The position numbers were made by a program, and so were the translations under genes. The notes beneath the pieces are model-generated. The model saw only the letters and a program-made list of their open reading frames with translations. It ran no database searches and had not been told where the DNA came from. DNA of 64,000 nucleotides, taken from NCBI GenBank assembly GCA_006503475.1, contig RSEH01000092.1, forward strand, positions 1-64,000. The letters run 5' to 3'. Positions 23,300 to 31,835 of the stretch are shown here, in pieces. Positions within the stretch are counted from its first letter, which is position 1; every line of letters begins with the position of its first letter. Source of the stretch: Stentor roeselii (lineage: Eukaryota > Ciliophora > Heterotrichea > Heterotrichida > Stentoridae).

Positions 23300-23920
23300 A
23301 TGGAAAGAATGTCAGAAGAACCTATTTATTTCAAAGTCGCTGTTGTAGGTGACTCGATGACTGGAAAAACTTGTGTTTTGTTAAGGTTTATTCATGGGAC
23401 TTTTGAGGAAGAGTATTCTCCGACTACTGCTGCGAATGTTCTGAATAGGCAGATGACTGAAAAAAATAAAATTATTAAACTCACGTTTTTTGATTTGTCG
23501 GGAAATCCAAAGTTTGACTCGACAAGGGCTCTTTACTATAGAAACATGGAAGCTTATGTTATTGTCATCAACTTGCAGAAGGATAGCTGCCAAGTCATGA
23601 AAAATTTGCAGGAATGGTTTGATGCTATTCAGGAATATGTGACTTCTGAGGTTCCGGTTTTTGTTATTATTAATAAAAAGGACTTGTTTGATGAAAAAGA
23701 TTCGACGATTATTAAGCAAATTGAAGCCTGGGCAGATGAAAGAGAATCAGTAACCTATAAAGTAAGTGCAAAAACAGGAGAAAACATTCAAAATTGTTTC
23801 GAATCTCTAGTCAAATCCTTAACTAAAAACTGCCTAACCAGAACCAAAAACAGTTTGCGTCTCAGTAAAGATAAGCAAGCAGAATCCTCCTCCAATTCAA
23901 AATGCTGTAATTCAGTTTAA
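23300..23920 (+). CDS. Rab-like small GTPase, divergent switch II, 206 aa (or 203)
   Basis: The G1 loop GDSMTGKT, switch I Thr region (YSPTTAAN), G3 FDLSGNPKF, G4 NKKD and G5 SAKT are visible, and the C-terminus ends KCCNSV, a plausible Rab double-Cys prenylation motif. The usual D-T-A-G-Q of G3 is D-L-S-G-N, so the catalytic Gln is Asn; slow GTP hydrolysis is expected. The first ATG (23300) abuts the stop of the CDPK gene; a second ATG at 23309 (MSEEPIYFKVAVVGD) is an equally good start and matches usual Rab N-termini better. It likely acts in vesicle traffic; the exact subfamily is not clear. Confidence 0.82.
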   Translation: MERMSEEPIYFKVAVVGDSMTGKTCVLLRFIHGTFEEEYSPTTAANVLNRQMTEKNKIIKLTFFDLSGNPKFDSTRALYYRNMEAYVIVINLQKDSCQVMKNLQEWFDAIQEYVTSEVPVFVIINKKDLFDEKDSTIIKQIEAWADERESVTYKVSAKTGENIQNCFESLVKSLTKNCLTRTKNSLRLSKDKQAESSSNSKCCNSV

Positions 23921-23936
23921 TATCTAATCTTAAGAT

Positions 23937-24332
23937 TCAAGCACTATTAAGGAACTCTCTTCTTTTAGATAAGATTTCCTTGAATTCTCCAGAAGTGACA
24001 GGCTGAACTTCTTCATTCCTAACATTTTTCTTCTTTTTCCTCTTATTTTTCGGAATAGCTAAAGCAAGAGGTGATTTTTTGACCTTCGGCAAAGTCAGAG
24101 GTTTTGTTTCATTAATTTTTTCACTTCGCCCCCTGCTAGGGTCTCTGACACTCTGACTCGGAAAGAACTGCTTAAATTTTACAATGTTTTGAACAATAAG
24201 AAACTGTTTAATCTTCGGGCTGAGGTTGTTTTTTTTCATTCTAGATTCGTAGTAATTGTTGAAGTACTCTTGGGTGGAGGTCCTGAAGGTGAAATGAAAT
24301 TTGCTTGAAAAGTGACTAGAGTCCGAGTTCAT
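23937..24332 (-). CDS. Uncharacterised small basic protein, 131 aa
   Basis: No domain recognised. Starts MNSDSSHFSSKFHFTF, with a helical segment around residues 25-60 (KIKQFLIVQNIVKFKQFF), then a strongly basic tract (NKRKKKKNV) and an ending EFKEILSKRREFLNSA. It could be nuclear judged by the basic cluster. It is convergent with the Rab-like gene (16-bp gap) and lies 21 bp downstream of the insertase gene on the same strand. It is real-looking because its frame fills the space between neighbours with no slack. Confidence 0.5.
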   Translation of the reverse strand: MNSDSSHFSSKFHFTFRTSTQEYFNNYYESRMKKNNLSPKIKQFLIVQNIVKFKQFFPSQSVRDPSRGRSEKINETKPLTLPKVKKSPLALAIPKNKRKKKKNVRNEEVQPVTSGEFKEILSKRREFLNSA

Positions 24333-24353
24333 AAATTAAGATTATTTTAATCA

Positions 24354-25025
24354 TTATCTCCGCAGTAGTCTATGAACAGAGATGAATGTCCAGAAACTCA
24401 AATGATAACTTAGAGGAAGAGGCAGACAACACAGCGAAAACAAGAAACTCATGAAAAATCTTTGGTTTTCTGTCAAGGGAAGGGTGAACGGGTGGAAAGA
24501 CTTGTTGAGGGTAAAAAATGTGAAACACCCTGAAACTATTGGCGCGATGTAAAAAGGATCAGCTGTTGAAAGTGTCCAGAAATGAAAAAAAGGTTCAGTC
24601 ATTCCTGGATGGTTAATCGCGTTTAAGCTTATCTGGCTTAGACCTCTTGCAAAGTTCAGACTCAGGTACCCTTGAATCCCCTGACTCATTAAAACACTTG
24701 GCTTTATCATTGCTTTTAACTTTTCTAAGTCACTTGATTTCAGACCTTGTTTTCTTACATCATTTTCAAGATCGTTTAAAAGAAGGGCTTTGTAAAGCTT
24801 TTCGCAGGAAGGCTCGATTAACTTTGGCAGCTTCCAGGTTATCTTTTCCAGAGACTTGCCTAGTGGGTGGAGAAAAAGTCTGAAGGCTGCGGTGGATGTG
24901 ATGATTGATAAAGGCCACCCCAGGAATTGAAAAAACTCAAAAGTTTCGACTGATGAGTAAATCAAAGCATTTGTGCAGAATAAATCTACAGGTTTACTCA
25001 GGAGGCTGTGGTAGTGTCTTTTCAT
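24354..25025 (-). CDS. OXA1/YidC/COX18-family mitochondrial membrane insertase, 223 aa
   Basis: Hydrophobic protein with the family layout. TM1 has FLGWPLSIITSTAAFRLFLHPL, matching the Oxa1-type W-x-L-S-I-I-x-x-T-x-x-x-R-x-x-x-x-P-L signature, followed by a charged matrix loop (residues about 60-105). Further TM segments are SQGIQGYLSLNF, a TADPFYIAPIVSG segment corresponding to the L-T-x-x-D-P-x-Y-x-L-P element, and a C-terminal pair. It inserts membrane proteins into the inner mitochondrial membrane. At 223 aa it is short, closer to COX18 than to OXA1, and lacks a long ribosome-binding tail. The start lies directly before the TM region, so a short targeting peptide is assumed. Confidence 0.7.
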   Translation of the reverse strand: MKRHYHSLLSKPVDLFCTNALIYSSVETFEFFQFLGWPLSIITSTAAFRLFLHPLGKSLEKITWKLPKLIEPSCEKLYKALLLNDLENDVRKQGLKSSDLEKLKAMIKPSVLMSQGIQGYLSLNFARGLSQISLNAINHPGMTEPFFHFWTLSTADPFYIAPIVSGCFTFFTLNKSFHPFTLPLTENQRFFMSFLFSLCCLPLPLSYHLSFWTFISVHRLLRR

Positions 25026-25171
25026 ATTGGTTATTGAAAATGTATATATTTTTAAGTTTCGGGAAATCTGAGAACTTGGATTCTTTTAAAATTAATCTTT
25101 AAGGGAAATGATTTTAGGATAATTCAATTACTGAGACCAATTCCTAATCAATTAAAATTTCTTTACAAATA

Positions 25172-25708
25172 ATGAACAGGAGAAAGTCCTCAGAAATCAG
25201 AATAAAAACTGGTACATTCCTCAGCGGTAATAAAAATTCAGTCTTCCTCTCATCAAACTTCGCTCTTTCCACAGCAATAAAGCACGATTTCATCTTAAAA
25301 GACAGATTTCTGCACACAAGCAAGTACTTCCTAGGGAGTCTCAGTTTATCTCTAATATACTTCACATTACACGAGGAAATAACATACCAGCTCTCAAAAA
25401 TCTCAGTGCGCAACTACTTCGCGTCTTACTCTTTAACAAGTCTTGCCCTTTTCCCATTTTTCACGATCTTCCAAAGATCATTCCTAAATCAAAGCTGGAA
25501 CTCAAGTCGTTTCCTTTCATATCGATACCTGGGGACAATCTGTTGTTTCAGCCTAGTTGGAGAGTTAATCATCCAAATATACCGTCATTCATCTCTGGAT
25601 AACATCGACTTAGAAATTCTAAACATATTCCGAAGTAAATCGACTAAAGAATTTCTCGCGAAAACTTCCAGCGAATTTAAAGATCCCTCCCAAATAAAAG
25701 ATTCTTAA
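25172..25708 (+). CDS. Uncharacterised membrane protein, 178 aa
   Basis: No family recognised. A basic N-terminus (MNRRKSSEIRIKTG) could target mitochondria. Three hydrophobic segments are visible: YFLGSLSLSLIYFTL, YFASYSLTSLALFPFFTIF and YLGTICCFSLVGELIIQIY, followed by a hydrophilic C-terminal tail. It is divergent from the insertase gene (146-bp spacer) and its stop lies 15 bp before the next plus-strand gene. Partnership with the insertase is only suggested by adjacency. Confidence 0.5.
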   Translation: MNRRKSSEIRIKTGTFLSGNKNSVFLSSNFALSTAIKHDFILKDRFLHTSKYFLGSLSLSLIYFTLHEEITYQLSKISVRNYFASYSLTSLALFPFFTIFQRSFLNQSWNSSRFLSYRYLGTICCFSLVGELIIQIYRHSSLDNIDLEILNIFRSKSTKEFLAKTSSEFKDPSQIKDS

Positions 25709-25723
25709 CCAGATCAATAAAAT

Positions 25724-26776
25724 ATGAGTGTCAACTATTCAAGGGTTTCTCCTTTACCCTTACTACCTGACGACCAATACCCTTGTCCTCAATGCGGAAA
25801 ACCGCTTTTGGCTGAAGAGTTTTCTGGTCATTTGAAAAACTGCAGAGCGCATGAGGATGAAGGGTCTCTAACAGACCGACTTCCCAGTTATACTGTGATG
25901 GGATATCATGATGATAAACGACTTTTATGTAAGAACTGCGGAAGGAAGTTCATGGCTGATAGGATCTTGAAACATCAGCTTATTTGTGAAAATCTTGCAA
26001 GAAAAAGACCTACTTTTGATATGACCAAAAAGATTTTTCCGGGGCTTGAGTCGGAAGTCACGTCTTCTATCAAATCGAAGAAAAAGATCAAGTTTTCGAA
26101 GGAATATGAAGATAAACTTTGGCATAAGCAGCACCAGGATTTTATTAATAACATGAGATTTGCTAGGAAACTTGTGGAAGTTGAGGAGAAGGGAATTAGT
26201 ACTATGGGACTTAAGCCGCCTGCAAGTCTAGTAGAAGATTTAATCGAATGTCCAATCTGCCATCGAAAGTTCGCTCCAATCCCAGCAGACCGTCACATTC
26301 CAAGATGCCGAGACATAATCCACAAGCCGAAGCCTCCTCCTCTCTACCGAGAGCCAAGCACTAAACTTCCCGAGATAAAAAAGTCCAAAATGAAAGAACT
26401 TCTTCTTCAGCACTCGCCAGTGAGTGAAGGCGAGTTTTCAATGACTCCGAACCAAAGCAAGCAAACATTCGAAAAGTCTCCTTCCCCAAACACGACCCTT
26501 CAAAAGATTTCCTTGACACACGACCGGATGTCTGACGGGAGAAGAAGTTTCAAAGACAGCAAACTTTACACGAAATGCGCGCATTGCAGGAAGTTAGTCC
26601 TTCAAATAAACTTGAAAAATCATTTAAACGCCTGCAAACACATCAGTCAAAACGGGATTTTCCATTCACAGGAGCGGGTGAAAAACAGTAAATGTCCGAA
26701 CTGTGACTATTCCTTGATTCCTCGAGCGAAGTTTTGCATGATGTGCGGTTTGAAATTAATAGATTTTTGTGTTTAA
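25724..26776 (+). CDS. C2HC zinc-finger protein, ZC2HC1-like, 350 aa
   Basis: Four zinc-finger units of the C-x2-C-x(n)-H-x(n)-C type are visible: CPQCGKPLLAEEFSGHLKNC, CKNCGRKFMADRILKHQLIC, CPICHRKFAPIPADRHIPRC and CAHCRKLVLQINLKNHLNAC. They are followed by a C-terminal double CxxC ribbon (CPNCDYSLIPRAKFCMMCG). The middle is linker rich in Ser and Pro. This matches the ZC2HC1A/FAM164 layout, a family associated with cilia-bearing eukaryotes, whose molecular role is poorly defined. The ATG lies 15 bp after the stop of the preceding gene; the 3' end is 36 bp from the convergent kinase gene. Confidence 0.75.
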   Translation: MSVNYSRVSPLPLLPDDQYPCPQCGKPLLAEEFSGHLKNCRAHEDEGSLTDRLPSYTVMGYHDDKRLLCKNCGRKFMADRILKHQLICENLARKRPTFDMTKKIFPGLESEVTSSIKSKKKIKFSKEYEDKLWHKQHQDFINNMRFARKLVEVEEKGISTMGLKPPASLVEDLIECPICHRKFAPIPADRHIPRCRDIIHKPKPPPLYREPSTKLPEIKKSKMKELLLQHSPVSEGEFSMTPNQSKQTFEKSPSPNTTLQKISLTHDRMSDGRRSFKDSKLYTKCAHCRKLVLQINLKNHLNACKHISQNGIFHSQERVKNSKCPNCDYSLIPRAKFCMMCGLKLIDFCV

Positions 26777-26812
26777 TGTAAAAAAAATTATTTCTCCATC
26801 ATATTTAAGAGC

Positions 26813-28144
26813 TTATGTCAAACTTTCAATGTAAAACTCTGCAAACTGTTCAGGAGTCGTCTGCTCGTCATTATCTTCAATGAAGGTATGATGCAAGAGT
26901 CCTTCAGCTGCAGGTCTTTCCTTAGGTTCCTTTCTGAGACACAATGACAAGAACTGGCTGATGTCCTTTGACCACTTTAGCTTATTTTTCAGTCTAGGCG
27001 CCGGGTTCGTCAAGATAGAGTCCATCACGTCTTCGAACCTTTCACCTTCATAAGGCGGAGATCCTTCAGCCATTTCAATGAGAAGAATCCCCAAAGCCCA
27101 GACATCAACAGTCTGGTCATACTCCGACCCTTCTATAATTTCAGGAGCCATCCACGAAGGATTCGCCTTTAAAAGCATTTCTTCTTCAAAAGCTTGCGCC
27201 GCGTAGCCAAAGTCTCCAAGTTTCACATTTCCTGAACGGGTCAAAAGCACATTCGTGCTTTTTACATCTCGGTGAATTCGGCCCTGGGAATGCAGGAAGG
27301 TCAGTCCTTGGAGAATTTCTTTGCAAACGTAACTCATGAGTTTTTCGCTTAAGTATCCAGCTTTTTGCTTTAATAAATCAGAAAGAATACCGTCGTGTTT
27401 CTCTTGAATGATGTAGACTGCGTTTTTATAGATGAAGACTGAAAGGTATCTGATGATGTTGAAGTGATTTGTGGATAGATGAAGACGCGCCTCGTCGAGG
27501 ATCAGTTGTTTTTCGCTTTCGGATTTGATGATTAGCTTTTTCATGTTGAAGTTCACTCGGGTGGACTTGTCGGCCACTTGATAAACTGTGGCTCCTTCAC
27601 TTGTGTAGAGCTCGTCGACTACCTCGAATTTTTCGTAAGGGGATCTGTTGTCGATTATCTGGAGATTTGGGTCTAAGGACTTGGGGATTAAGCAGGAGAG
27701 TCTTTTTGCGATTGCTCGTTGGATTATTGATTTGCTTGTTGCAAGTTTAATGGTGCTGCTCGCTGGCTGGTCTTTAATTTTCTCTTGTTTAAGTTCCTCA
27801 GTAGCAGTGTTCGCATGAGTTAAAGTTGCATTTTGAGATTCTTCAAAAGAGTCCTGAAGTTGGAAGTTCTCAGTGAATTGCCTCGGCTGAAGACTTTCAC
27901 TTTTATGTTCATAAACATCAGTGGACCTTGCTTTTTTTTCAATCACTGCATAACACTGAAGACAGAACCTGCTGTAATTCAAAAGACCTTTTTTTACCTT
28001 AAGGCTGCATTCAGTGCAAAATAATTTTTCTACCTTTCAATTACGACATTGTTTACAACACCTTCTTTTCATAGTGATCTTGAAGTTTTTGTTGCAGGAG
28101 GCGCATTGGTCATGATGAAAAACGCTGAAAAAGACCTTTCTCAT
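26813..28144 (-). CDS. FYVE-like zinc finger fused to STE20-type protein kinase, 438 aa, one intron
   Basis: The kinase frame is open to about 27982. Removing a 15-nt intron (28030-28044, phase 1) extends it to an ATG at 28144 in ATATAATG. The added N-terminus has eight cysteines with FYVE spacing: C14-x2-C17-x12-C30-x2-C33-x4-C38-x2-C41-x14-C56-x2-C59. The basic patch is KRRCCKQC, so the two PI3P-contacting His are missing. A Ser/Asn-rich linker follows, then a STE20/PAK-like kinase with HRDVKSTNVLL, LGDFGYAAQ, SWMAPEIIEGSEYDQTVDVW and ALGILLIEMAEGSPPY. The glycine loop is weak (SEGATVYQV) but the VAIK-type Lys is plausible. It may link endosomal membranes to kinase signalling; this is inference. 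The upstream same-strand TTLL gene ends 14 bp before this start. Confidence 0.78.
28030..28044 (-). other. 15-nt intron of the FYVE-kinase gene
   Basis: Minus-strand sequence GTAATTGAAAGGTAG, A at position 10, phase 1 (TGT-C/AA). Its removal completes the second and third Cys pairs of the FYVE-like domain. Confidence 0.82.
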
Positions 28145-28158
28145 TATATTATCGTAAA

Positions 28159-31100
28159 TTACATGTTTTTTCCTTGGGACTTTCCAGTCATCAATGGTTT
28201 TTTCTTGCATTTCTTGCTTTTTGACTTATCTCTCTTAGGCTTGATGTCCTCAATGATACTTTTTATCAGCGAAGACCTTTCGTACTTCGAGTTTATCAGA
28301 AGAGTCTCATCAAATTGATTATAAATCGTCCGAATCCTATCAATTTTATCTTCTCGGTCAAACAAAAGCCTCTCAGCGCGACCTGCTGCTGGGTTCGGCA
28401 CTTCAGGCATCGCCCTGCCTTTGAAAAGTCTTTCAGTCGCTTTCATTGCACGACTTTCCAAATCTTTTTTCTTTGTTATAAAATTTTTACGTTTCACTTG
28501 CTCTTCTCTGTAAATTCTTCTCATCAACAAGTATCTCTTCCGGACTTGAAACCTTCGAAAGTGCTTTTGAATCATAACAGCAGATTTATACACTTTTTTC
28601 AACACTTCGAAGTACTTTCGGCAGCGAAAGCCTCGAAATTTTTTTTGAATTTTTAAAGCTGAGATGGTTTGAAGGGTTTTTAGGAACTTTTTCCGTGATT
28701 TGAAGCCTTTTAAGATTTTTTGAATGAAGAAAATTTTATCGATGAAGAGTTTTTTTTGGAGCTTTTTAGAAAGGAAGATTTTTTTGCTGTGATGCCTTCT
28801 CCAGTACTTTTGGATCACGGTTGCTGCATGGCCGTATCGCATCAGGCTGAGGCTTTTTACGAAGATTCTGAACTTTTCGTACTTCGCGATGATTTTTTCA
28901 GCGGTTTTTCGCTTTAGTCCTGAGACTTGTTGATGGCTCAGGAACTTTCGGTAGCCTGTTTGAATGCAAATTATTGCTTTTTTGAAGGAAATTCGCTTTT
29001 TTGTATCTACCCTGTCGATGAAACCTCTTAAAACACTTTGAAGGTTTTTTGTATTTCGCAATTTTTTCAAATAAAAAGTCTTCCAAAACCTTTGGATGAA
29101 AATAACGGCTTTTAAATAAAATTTCTTTTCTTTTACTATGTGAATTGCAAGCATTTTACGAAAAACTTTTTGGATATCGATGCAACTTTTTTCAACTTTT
29201 AAAGCACAAAAATGTCTTCTTTGAACAAAAGAAAGTAAAATCTTTTGAATAAATCTCATTTTTTTCCAGAATTCCAGACCTTTTCTAGTCTTTTTCGCGA
29301 GATGCATGCGAAAAAAGCTCTGGATTTTAATGCATGCTAGAAGTTCAGCTCTTTGCCTGGCTTTACCCCAGGCAAGTTTCCTTCTAATGATTTTCTGAAG
29401 ATTAAGAACACAATGATTAAGTCTTTTTTTCTCAGCCCTGACCTTTTCCATATACTTCTTCAGCTGAAACTGAATAAAAAACGCAGCTTTATTCATCAAA
29501 AACCTTTTTTCCATCATTTTTTCCCTTTTCAAATTAAACTTTTCTCCAATAATTTCCAAATTCACATTTAAATTTCCAACATCTTCATTTTTCACTCCTT
29601 TAAAAAGCATGACCCATTCCTGAGTATCACCTTTGAGTTCCCTTTGAAGTCCCATAGACTGATTATACAAAGGTCCTTGAGTACCTCCATCAAGAACGAT
29701 TTTTAAAAGTCCTTCGCCCATGCAATCAAGAGTTTCCGTGATCCACTCAGTTCTTTCCGAGCAAGCAGGACTTAAATTAACCTCAAGCAGCCAAGGTTCA
29801 AAATAAGAGTCAATTAAAATATCGAAGCCGTAAAGTTCAAAGCACCCTGGGCGTGGTTCCATAATTTCACAGACTGGAAGTAGTGTCTGTATAATAATAT
29901 TGTGAATTTTCGGCAGAATCTCCAGCCAGGACTTGTTTAAAGTCTTTAAAAATCCCAGTAATTGACTTAGAGTCCAGATGGTTGAAGACTGTGACTTTGC
30001 AACTGACTTTTGAATGGAGTAATTCGCAAGGTGGCGAAAAGGGTCAAGACTTGAAAGGTTGTAAGGCTCTTGACATAAGCGACAATAACAAGAGTTGTAC
30101 ATGAAGATCTCTGCAGGGTCTACTGAAGTCACTAACACCCAGATTCTTAAATCGAACTTGCACAGTCCTTGAGGAAGAGGGACGAGTAAAGGACTTTCGC
30201 TGTACTTTTGAACGACTCTTGACTGCATTTTGCACCCTGAGTCTAAAATTTCTTCTAAGTCTCGAACACATCGCACCCCGGAGCCTCTTGCGTTTTGACC
30301 TGGTTTTATTATCCAGACGTTTTCACAGCCTTCCATCAAGATCTGAGGAAGATACTTTGAAATCTCTTTGATTAAAAATTTTCCAGTTTCAAGTAACTCA
30401 AGATTTGACTTGGTTAACTTCATCTCGAATTTTAAATCTGAACATTTTTTAAAGTCTTCTGTTTTAAGTTCGAATCTTTTCTTGACTTTTTCACCTTTTG
30501 ACTGAAAATCGTTTAAAAGTTGTTTAGCGTATTCAAGACAATTACTTAGAAGTGAATTTTCAACATCGAATCCTAGAATCGCTTTTTTTATCACATTAAA
30601 AACGGCGGTTTGATAGAAGTCTTTGATAAGTTCTTTAACCTGGACACCATCTCCAAGATCATAGCATCTCGGAAAAAAGGTATCAACATTGACTTTAAAA
30701 TCAGTGACATTTCTTAAATTCTTCAACAAGCCGCTTTTGGTAGTGAGTTCTCGATTATTCTGAAAATGGTTGTAAAACTGTTCAGGTTTCAATACTTTAT
30801 AATCATAATCACTGTCATTATAACACCATTTCAAATGATACGCTGTTGAACTGCTGTTTTTATTTTCAGTCCAGCCTCTTCTTTTCAAGGCTCTTCTGAT
30901 GAAATCATGTTGCCCGGTCAGTATGAAGATTTTAGTGTTTTCTTCCAGGCCTTGCCTTCTGATATACTCGTTCATCAAGAATTCAAAGTCAGAGTTATTC
31001 CTGTACATCAATAAAGTGTCTAAATTATCATCTCTTTGCTTTTTGCTGTATTTTTTTGACCTGATTTTCGACTTCCGCGATCGAAAGTTCCTGCTCGCCG

Positions 31101-31539
31101 AAGAACCTCGAAGCGGACTTTTGAAGACTTCAGCTGCGGGGTCACTTGGAACGGCTTCGAATTGCTCTTCTTTCTGAATGTCTTCGAAATCTGTCTTTGT
31201 CATTGAAGGCGATAGTCTTGGTGACCGGTAGTTCCCTGCTGAAGACATGATATTTTTTTTCTTTTCCTTTTTGTTTAAAACTGGAAGACGTACTTCTTTT
31301 CGCTCTTCTGAGAAAGGCTGGATGCTCAAAGTGCTTTCTGGCTTTGAGAATTTTGAGAAGAGGTTTATGTCGGATTCTTGGGTTTTTACTGAAAAGTCTG
31401 AATATTTTTTGCGGATTTTTTTGGGGTCTTGGGTGATGTAAGGGGATTCTTTAAGTTTTATTGGAACTTTAGGAAGATAATCGATTTGGTCTTTTTCGTT
31501 TATGAATTTGTCACCTGATGAAAAGGTTTTTCTTTCCAT
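28159..31539 (-). CDS. TTLL-family tubulin ligase (TTLL3/8/10-like glycylase type) with C-terminal IQ array, 1126 aa
   Basis: N-terminal disordered region (residues 1-190), then a tubulin-tyrosine-ligase-like domain: FILTGQHDFIRRALKRRGW, VWIIKPGQNARGSGVRCV with the ATP-binding Lys, VVQKYSESPLL, KFDLRIWVLVTS, HLANYSIQKS and YGFDILIDSYFEPWLLEVN. The GW-containing start and the R-G-S-G-V/I-R-C pattern are most like the TTLL3/8 glycylases. After residue about 670 comes an array of roughly ten to twelve IQ-like motifs (for example CIKIQSFFRMHLAKK, AATVIQKYWRRHHSKK, ALKIQKKFRGFRCRKYF) that should bind calmodulin or centrin. It would modify ciliary or cortical tubulin under Ca2+ control. The start lies in TATAAAATG. 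Confidence 0.85.
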   Translation of the reverse strand: MERKTFSSGDKFINEKDQIDYLPKVPIKLKESPYITQDPKKIRKKYSDFSVKTQESDINLFSKFSKPESTLSIQPFSEERKEVRLPVLNKKEKKKNIMSSAGNYRSPRLSPSMTKTDFEDIQKEEQFEAVPSDPAAEVFKSPLRGSSASRNFRSRKSKIRSKKYSKKQRDDNLDTLLMYRNNSDFEFLMNEYIRRQGLEENTKIFILTGQHDFIRRALKRRGWTENKNSSSTAYHLKWCYNDSDYDYKVLKPEQFYNHFQNNRELTTKSGLLKNLRNVTDFKVNVDTFFPRCYDLGDGVQVKELIKDFYQTAVFNVIKKAILGFDVENSLLSNCLEYAKQLLNDFQSKGEKVKKRFELKTEDFKKCSDLKFEMKLTKSNLELLETGKFLIKEISKYLPQILMEGCENVWIIKPGQNARGSGVRCVRDLEEILDSGCKMQSRVVQKYSESPLLVPLPQGLCKFDLRIWVLVTSVDPAEIFMYNSCYCRLCQEPYNLSSLDPFRHLANYSIQKSVAKSQSSTIWTLSQLLGFLKTLNKSWLEILPKIHNIIIQTLLPVCEIMEPRPGCFELYGFDILIDSYFEPWLLEVNLSPACSERTEWITETLDCMGEGLLKIVLDGGTQGPLYNQSMGLQRELKGDTQEWVMLFKGVKNEDVGNLNVNLEIIGEKFNLKREKMMEKRFLMNKAAFFIQFQLKKYMEKVRAEKKRLNHCVLNLQKIIRRKLAWGKARQRAELLACIKIQSFFRMHLAKKTRKGLEFWKKMRFIQKILLSFVQRRHFCALKVEKSCIDIQKVFRKMLAIHIVKEKKFYLKAVIFIQRFWKTFYLKKLRNTKNLQSVLRGFIDRVDTKKRISFKKAIICIQTGYRKFLSHQQVSGLKRKTAEKIIAKYEKFRIFVKSLSLMRYGHAATVIQKYWRRHHSKKIFLSKKLQKKLFIDKIFFIQKILKGFKSRKKFLKTLQTISALKIQKKFRGFRCRKYFEVLKKVYKSAVMIQKHFRRFQVRKRYLLMRRIYREEQVKRKNFITKKKDLESRAMKATERLFKGRAMPEVPNPAAGRAERLLFDREDKIDRIRTIYNQFDETLLINSKYERSSLIKSIIEDIKPKRDKSKSKKCKKKPLMTGKSQGKNM

Positions 31540-31835
31540 TTTATAAGATATTTAATTGAATGATGGTTTGAATTATTAGAAATCATGAAGGTTTAGAGGA
31601 TTTTTCAGATAGTGCAAGAATATTGAAATATTTTTAGTGTCGAGGAAAAAAACTGAAAATTTTACAGTTTAATTGAATTAAATTCCTGAGAAATTAAAGG
31701 CTTTGTTTGAATTGTTGAGATAAGTAAAGATAACTAACACAAAATATTAATTAATCGAATTTTCTTAAAAAAATTGTGAGTTAATCATTCTCCAGAAAAA
31801 ATAACAAATCAACCCTCCTCATCTTTAAATAAAAA
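31540..31835. promoter_or_regulatory. Divergent spacer with strand-skew switch
   Basis: 296 bp between the TTLL start (minus) and SF3A3 start (plus). The left part is rich in G and poor in C on the plus strand; after about 31740 it turns C-rich and G-poor. This mirrors G-depletion upstream of each gene on its own coding strand. No open frame. Confidence 0.45.
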
